DNA from: Linnemannia schmuckeri
Taxonomy: Eukaryota; Mortierellomycota; Mortierellomycetes; Mortierellales; Mortierellaceae
DNA: 64,000 nucleotides
Reading direction: 5' to 3'
NCBI GenBank assembly: GCA_029449235.1
Contig: JANATG010000021.1
Location: forward strand, 62,001 to 126,000
Program-made: the position numbers and the translations under genes
Shown here: one piece after another, positions 58,701-64,000 of the stretch
Position numbering within the stretch: the first letter of the stretch is position 1
How the letters are laid out: every line of letters starts with the position of its first letter
The notes under the pieces: model-generated
The model's database searches: none
What the model was told of the DNA's origin: nothing
The model's input: the letters and a program-made list of their open reading frames with translations, nothing else

Positions 58701-61083
58701 TCGACATCAAACAAATGGCTCCCAGAAATAGAATTCTCACCGCTGGATATGAGGTTGCCGGTCTGTCTCAATAGGGGGAAAACGTCGTAATCCCAGCTCT
58801 TTTCAATATCTTGCCAGCCCTGCACATCGATCCTCCATGGGTCTACCTTCAGTTTGCTGTCATCTTGATCGTCGTCATCGTCATCGTCAACGTCGCTGCT
58901 GTTACTTCCGATCTTGTTGCCGCCTGCGTTAGTATCCCTAAAAGCCCCATAGTTCTTTTCATTGTTGCGGTACAAATGAAACTGGGATAACGACTGCTCT
59001 AAATCCGTGCCGAGACGACTGGGGCTAACTGCAATCGGCGTGAGGGCCGGACCAGATCTCAGCGCGGCCCATGCTCCGCTCGAGTTGCCGAATACCTGAA
59101 CGACCCGGTCTAGATGCGGAACCCTAATAGGGTCAAAACAAGAAAGCATGTTTGAGCTATTGTACGTGTCTTTGCCTGTCAAAAAAAAGCCTAGATGCTA
59201 ACATTCTTCACATACCTTTGCCACTTGACGTTTCGACCGACCAGTGTACCTTTATTGGTACCGATGTAGACATGACCCCCTTTGGTTAAGACAATTGCTG
59301 AACCATTCTGACCCAGGGCAAAGTCCACGATATGGGTTCTGTCCTCCACAGAGGTCCAAATACGTCTTGGTCTGTTGTGGCCGAGGGTAGAGGAAAATGA
59401 AATAGAGTGATTGGCGGGTAGTGATCCAAGCGTGATGCTCGAATCTGCCTCAGGATACGCCCAGACGTGAACATCCCCGAGTCCTGTAAGCATACCGAAC
59501 TTGTTATCGGTGCAGGTGATCTTTTTTGGGCGATTCGAACTCGCAACGGCAGGGGAGTTCAAAGTAGAGAACCAGTCCGGGAAAGGTGACAGCGAGAAAG
59601 ATACCCTGTGGTACGCGTACTTGAAGAGGACGATGACTTCGTTGGATGACATGAGGCATGCTGTGGCGGAATCCGAAGCGACTACCTGCAAAATTGGTCC
59701 TGACGGGATCGAAGCAACTTTCCGGGGTCCCATTTGGATATCGCCCTTGCGTTCATAGCCAAGTTGCCCGTAGTTAAAACCAAAGGTGAAGAGCTCTGTC
59801 TCTGTGTAAATAGCGGTGTGCCACTTAGATGCTGCAGCTCCAATGACTCGACCCTTGGATATGTTGAGAAAGACTCGCTTGGGGGTACGTTGGATCGGGT
59901 CCTGACCGTCTTTTGGGGCCTCCAGTGCATATCCAAGCTGACCGTACTTGTTGTTGCCGAGAGTGAAGACCTCCCCTTTGGACGTCAGAAGGACAGTGTG
60001 ATCTCTTCCCAAGGCAGTAAACGTTACGTTTCCTGGCACGCCCAGGACTGGTGCTGGACAGAGTTGCATCTTCCGGTCTAATCCGAGTCGTCCGTTGGTA
60101 CCGAACCCCCAAAGTTTGGCTGTAAGTCCTGGCTCTGACGTGGCAATAGCGGTATGAAATTTACCCATAGACAACTGATAGAGGGTCGAGCGTGCTGCTT
60201 TTGCCTTCGGAAAGGTGATTGTGTTAGATTTGTGAGGAAACTTGACAAGCTCGGGCAGCTTTCTGTCATCACCATCGTTGTGCCCAAGTGTGAAGTTTGC
60301 ATTGGAGCCCCAAGTATAAAGGGAGTCACCGGGGCAAGGTCCTGTCTGCAGCGAGATAGGCAATGTAGCAAGGCTCACATCCAGAGCAGTGTTCCCGTCC
60401 TTGTCCTACGATGGAGCAATCGCAAGTGCGCTTGTGTCAGTTTTTTGGTGCAGGCAGGGAGTAACTATTGCTGCAATAAGCATCCTCGTATATTAGGAAC
60501 TTCATTCTTACTTCAATTGACATGATCAGGTTCTTGTGCTGAAGCAGAAGGAGGGCGATTCTCAAATGACCAAGATATAGAGCCCTATCAGTCAATTAAG
60601 CACCATATACACGAATATAGAGTGTGCAGTAAGTACATACATACAAAAGGAGATGAGAGGATAAATAGTTAGGTAAATTAAGTAAGACATGTAATCAAGC
60701 AAATAAGCAAGTAGGAAAGTAAAGCTCAAGGCTGAGGAAAATAACAAGCTAAATAATTGCGAAAGGCTTTACCGATGCATTGCGGTCCATCCTGACTCGA
60801 GGTCCTTTTCGTTGATGTTGAGTCTTGGGTGCTCAAGCAGGTTTCTGACTGTGTCGATCTGGTTGGCAGTGACGGCACGGTGAAGGGCTGTAGTGCCATG
60901 TTGGTCCATGCGGTTGATAGGATCAGCCCTGTCGCTCCTGTCAGTCCTATCTTGAGTTGTTGCAACATGATTAGCAGACCCAGCAGAGGTTGCGGTGGAG
61001 GGAGAAACAAGCGGCCGAGGCCTTGTTCCGTGAGAAGGCTGGATCAATGCAGAGGGGACATTGCGCTGGTTCGTCGTCGACAT
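55737..61083 (-). CDS. IBTK: IBTK-like protein (ankyrin, RCC1 repeats, two BTB domains)
   Basis: Eight exons: 61083-60773, 60584-60512, 60405-59216, 59123-57985, 57869-57756, 57631-57514, 57348-56305, 56202-55737. All phases close; 1484 aa. Ankyrin repeats lie near residues 60-135 (DQHGTTALHRAVTANQIDTV, GWTAMHRALYLGHLRIALLL, DKDGNTALDVS). RCC1-type repeats lie near 145-500 (DSLYTWGSNANFTLGH, LWGFGTNGRLG, VFTLGNNKYGQLGY). BTB1 is near 590-720 (LFDVEIQTGKRTLGAHRIIL) with an acidic Asp-rich linker before it. BTB2 is near 790-930 (DVRLLLKDGVIMHAHQMILG, LRYIYTD). The C-terminus is disordered and has an Arg/Gln-rich helix. The order matches human IBTK, a Cul3 adaptor, and S. pombe Btb3-type proteins. 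A Cul3 ubiquitin ligase receptor role is inferred. Confidence 0.92.
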
Positions 61084-61407
61084 GAGAGAGTGGGAATGAG
61101 GATGTGTTCTATGTGCTTGGCAAAAAGTGAAGAACAAAGAATAATGAATTACACAGTATGTCACGTGCATCGTAGCACAAAGGCAACCGCCCGCAGTAGG
61201 CTGACATAAAGCAGCACCCCTTAACCCAGGACTGCGGCTGAACCTTTTTTTCTCTTTTTTCTCTTAATCAGACCACGTTCGCGTCCGCCTTGGTCTACCA
61301 ACTCTTTCACCCTTCCTCCTTTCCTCCCTGATCCATTAACATCAGAAGAACAACACTCTCCATCATCCAACAAGATACCTTCTTCCTTTTTCAGCACACA
61401 AGGACAC
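61084..61407. other. Divergent promoter between IBTK-like and SLH1 genes
   Basis: About 324 bp with no coding sequence. It contains T-rich and C/T-rich tracts near the SLH1 start, as in other promoters of this window. Confidence 0.65.
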
Positions 61408-64000
61408 ATGGCGGAACTGCAGAGTTTCCACTTGGCCAACATCCTTCGGATGTCCCAATCAAGTCACACAACAAGGAGCATTCGACGCCATAAAAATAAC
61501 CAGAGCTACGACTCGACTACCAACGTCGAGCAAGAGAACGGGCAAAAGGTTTCCGATATGAGTGATGTCAGTGAAGAAGACGACGATGACGAAGGGGGAG
61601 AGGCCGTCGTTCTCGCATTGACCAAGGTTCAGCAGCAGTGGGAGCGAAACATCCTCGACTTCAAGACCATGTTAGCCAGTCGTCAACAACGCCAGCGAGA
61701 AGAACTCCTCTCCAGTGCCGATTTCCCGCCATTGGAGGAGGAGATCGAGTATGGCATGGAGGACGCTGGCTACGACTACAAGACCCCTGCCTGGCCCCAT
61801 TACGATGACAGCGACGACACCGAGACAGTCTCCGACACGGATTCGCTCCTGGATCATCAGCGGAGTGGTGACAGCTTGATCGACTATGGATCTATGACGC
61901 CTCCAGACCTCCCGCCGCGTCAAAGGGATCAAGCACCATCGGTGACACTCGCTGGCCATGCTTCGTCCATGTCAAGCGTAATCATATATGATCGTTCCTG
62001 GCTGCTTAAACAGTGTACCGCCCATATCGAAGCCTTCGGTGATCCCAGCACTGATATGACCTCAAGACGACTCGCGATCGACATCTTTACAGTCCTTCGC
62101 TCAGATAAGCTAGGTAAGAAGAGTATTCTGCGTAGTTTTCGATGTACTGGCCTGATAAAACGTGTCATCGTCGACGCCACCTTCGATTGTACCCCATACA
62201 TATATATCTCGCTTTCTCTTACAATTCTTCCTGCATTTCTTTCCGTAATAGATGATGACATTCAAATCAACCTTGTGGACATGTTGGGGTTTGATAACTT
62301 CGAGTTCATTACCGCGCTTCTTACGAACCGGAAGTTGATTGTAGACAACGTCATGGCTCAGGTAATACACCATTCGCAACGGCTGGAGCAGCGCATTCGA
62401 TGCTAATATTCGTAATTGCGCTCAAGCTTATTCCGCATCGCTTGAAACTAACAGGTCACGTTATCCCTTTCCACTGATAGACATCTTACAACCCGGACGT
62501 GGAGCTGAAGAGTCACAAACATGAGCGAAATGACAATTTTCGGTCGCCTGTTGGTACCAACTTCGTGGTGCAAACAGAGGATGAGAAGCTTGCAGCAAAG
62601 CTTGCCCGAAAGGAACGCAGGAAACACGGTGGTCGGGACGAGGAGGACGAGTCTGCTATTTCGTCAGCAATGCTGGGCTTTGATCAGGATGACTTGCGCA
62701 AGGCTCGCGAGGAACAGTTGCGAAGTAACGCTGCCATGCCTCTTGCGAGCTCTCAGCAAGTAAGTGTTTTTTTCTTCCCTTTTCTCTAATCATGTTGTGC
62801 TCGTTTGAGAGGTGATCATCTCAGCATGTGGCATCTAAGCATATTTGTCTAACGTTGTGTTTGCTACCATCCTTCCGAACAGAAAACCAACTTCGGAGGA
62901 CCTGATTATCCTCATGTGTACCAGTCGTCCAAGGGAGGCAATGTCCTGTCATCGATCGGGAAGAGTTTTGCTTTGCCTCCAGGAAGCACTCGCGTCGATG
63001 AAAAGGTACACATATCTTTGAGCGTGGACATTGAGACGTGTTATGTCCTTGTACAAGCTGACTTTGCAGAAAACATTTGCAGTTCTCACAAGTGCATTTT
63101 TTTCTCAACGCTTTACTTTTAGGACTACGAAGAGGTTACCATCCCAATCACCAAGCAGGCGCCACGACGTGCAGGAGAAAAGGTCATCACACTTGCCGAG
63201 ATGGACACCCTTTGCAGCACTACATTCAAGGCGTACACTTCCCTTAACCGCATCCAGTCCATTGTGTATCCTGTCGCTTACGAAACCAACGAGAACATCC
63301 TCATGTGTGCACCTACTGGAGCTGTAAGATCTCTTTGTCACTCTGTTGCATAAGACAATATCCTGCGCAGTTCCTGAATTGGCGTGCTCTCGGACATTGT
63401 TGATTGCACTAAAAATCAATGCTAATGTCTTTGTTGATTCTGTACACTTTTAGGGTAAAACCGACGTCTCATTGCTCACCATTCTCAGGACGTTGTATCA
63501 ACATATCACCCCAACACCCCGTCAAGGTATTGACCCCAAGGAGTATGTGATTGCCAAAAATGACTTCAAGATTGTGTTTGTTGCGCCAATGAAGGCGTTG
63601 GCCGCGGAAATTGTTCGTAAATTCAGCTCTCGACTTAAATGGCTGGGTATTGAGGTGCGTGAGTTGACTGGAGATATGCAGTTGACCAAGACCGAGATTG
63701 CCAATACTCAAATCATCGTGACCACGCCTGAAAAGTGGGATGTCGTAACTCGGAAGAGTACCGGGGATGTCGAGCTCGCTCAGAAGGTCCGGTTGCTCAT
63801 TATCGATGAGGTCCATTTGCTCCACGACGAGCGAGGTGCGGTCCTTGAGAGTATCGTCGCCCGTACTTTGCGTCAAGTCGAAACATCCCAGTCCATGATC
63901 CGCATTGTTGGCCTCTCTGCAACCTTGCCAAACTACGTTGACGTTGCCGCTTTCTTGCGAGTCAACCCTTATCAGGGACTCTTTTACTTTGACGGTGGAT
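61408..64000 (+). CDS. SLH1: Ski2-like RNA helicase, ASCC3/Slh1 family (5' part only)
   Basis: Six exons are visible: 61408-62113, 62252-62361, 62481-62759, 62883-63005, 63123-63323, 63454 to the window edge. They encode about 655 aa in frame; the family is about 2000 aa, so most of the gene lies outside. The N-terminal ~440 residues match the ASCC3/Slh1 N-terminal region with acidic stretches. The first helicase cassette follows: FKAYTSLNRIQSIVYPVAYE, Walker A CAPTGAGKT (split by intron 5), motif Ia APMKALAAE, Ib TTPEKWD, motif II DEVH in LLIIDEVHLLHDERG and motif III SATLPNYVDVAAFL. The segment before the Q-motif and the DYEEVTIP strand fit ASCC3/Slh1 rather than the spliceosomal Brr2. Slh1 is the helicase of the RQC-trigger complex that splits stalled ribosomes (family knowledge). 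Confidence 0.92.

Noticed and set aside
1..64000. tRNA, rRNA or CRISPR elements
   Set aside because: I looked for T-loop/anticodon patterns, rRNA cores and spaced direct repeats by eye and found none convincing. A tRNAscan-SE or Infernal search would be decisive.

Overview
The window is nuclear DNA from an intron-rich filamentous fungus. Most genes have 3-13 short exons with GTRNGT donors and YAG acceptors. Proteins carry long Gln/Ser/Pro-rich disordered stretches, and introns and spacers are full of poly(T)/poly(A) runs and microsatellites. The gene content (ELMO-domain protein, GPATCH1, IBTK-type ANK-RCC1-BTB protein, PHD-TFIIS-SPOC protein, F-box/LRR-like protein, Afi1/SPA protein) together with the style of the sequence points to an early-diverging fungus, most likely Mucoromycota/Mortierellomycotina. 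That placement is inference. I see no bacterial-type operon, CRISPR array, tRNA, rRNA or intact transposon.

Layout, left to right: ELMO-domain protein (+, 151-3136); Gln-rich protein of unknown function (-, 3211-6208); C2-domain protein with GYPP repeats (-, 8028-10299); exosome cofactor LRP1/C1D (-, 10813-11796); 6-phosphogluconate dehydrogenase GND1 (-, 12103-14667); small disordered hypothetical protein (+, 16157-16829); mitochondrial oxaloacetate carrier OAC1 (+, 17168-18491); AP-2 mu (-, 18555-20800); derlin (-, 21283-22402); Bem3-like PX-PH-RhoGAP (-, 22758-27939); F-box/LRR-like protein (+, 29072-30685); GPATCH1 (-, 30698-34948); adenylate kinase FAP7 (-, 35212-36084); Bye1-like PHD-TFIIS-SPOC protein (-, 36266-41503); AFI1 (+, 41925-45030); FAD monooxygenase (-, 45154-47393); ubiquitin E4 ligase UFD2 (-, 48338-53256); homeodomain protein (+, 53855-55297); IBTK-like protein (-, 55737-61083); and the 5' part of the ASCC3/Slh1 helicase (+, 61408 to the window edge).

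Exon coordinates given for each gene are my own splice models. I checked them by reading-frame phase at every junction and by family resemblance. Most models close in frame. The exceptions are one UFD2 junction and a few ambiguous donors or acceptors, which are flagged.

Functionally the genes are mostly housekeeping. Themes are membrane traffic and polarity (ELMO, C2, AP-2 mu, Bem3, Afi1), ubiquitin and Cdc48 (derlin with a C-terminal SHP-like motif, Ufd2, F-box protein, IBTK), RNA and ribosome metabolism (Lrp1, GPATCH1, Fap7, Slh1), transcription (Bye1-like, homeodomain) and central metabolism (Gnd1, Oac1). They do not form a metabolic cluster. No convincing new biological system is visible. 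The most unusual items are the domain order of the PHD/SPOC protein, the repeat arrays in the C2 protein, a low-complexity insert in the FAD monooxygenase, candidate GC-AG introns, and a small unexplained open stretch near 55.5-55.7 kb.
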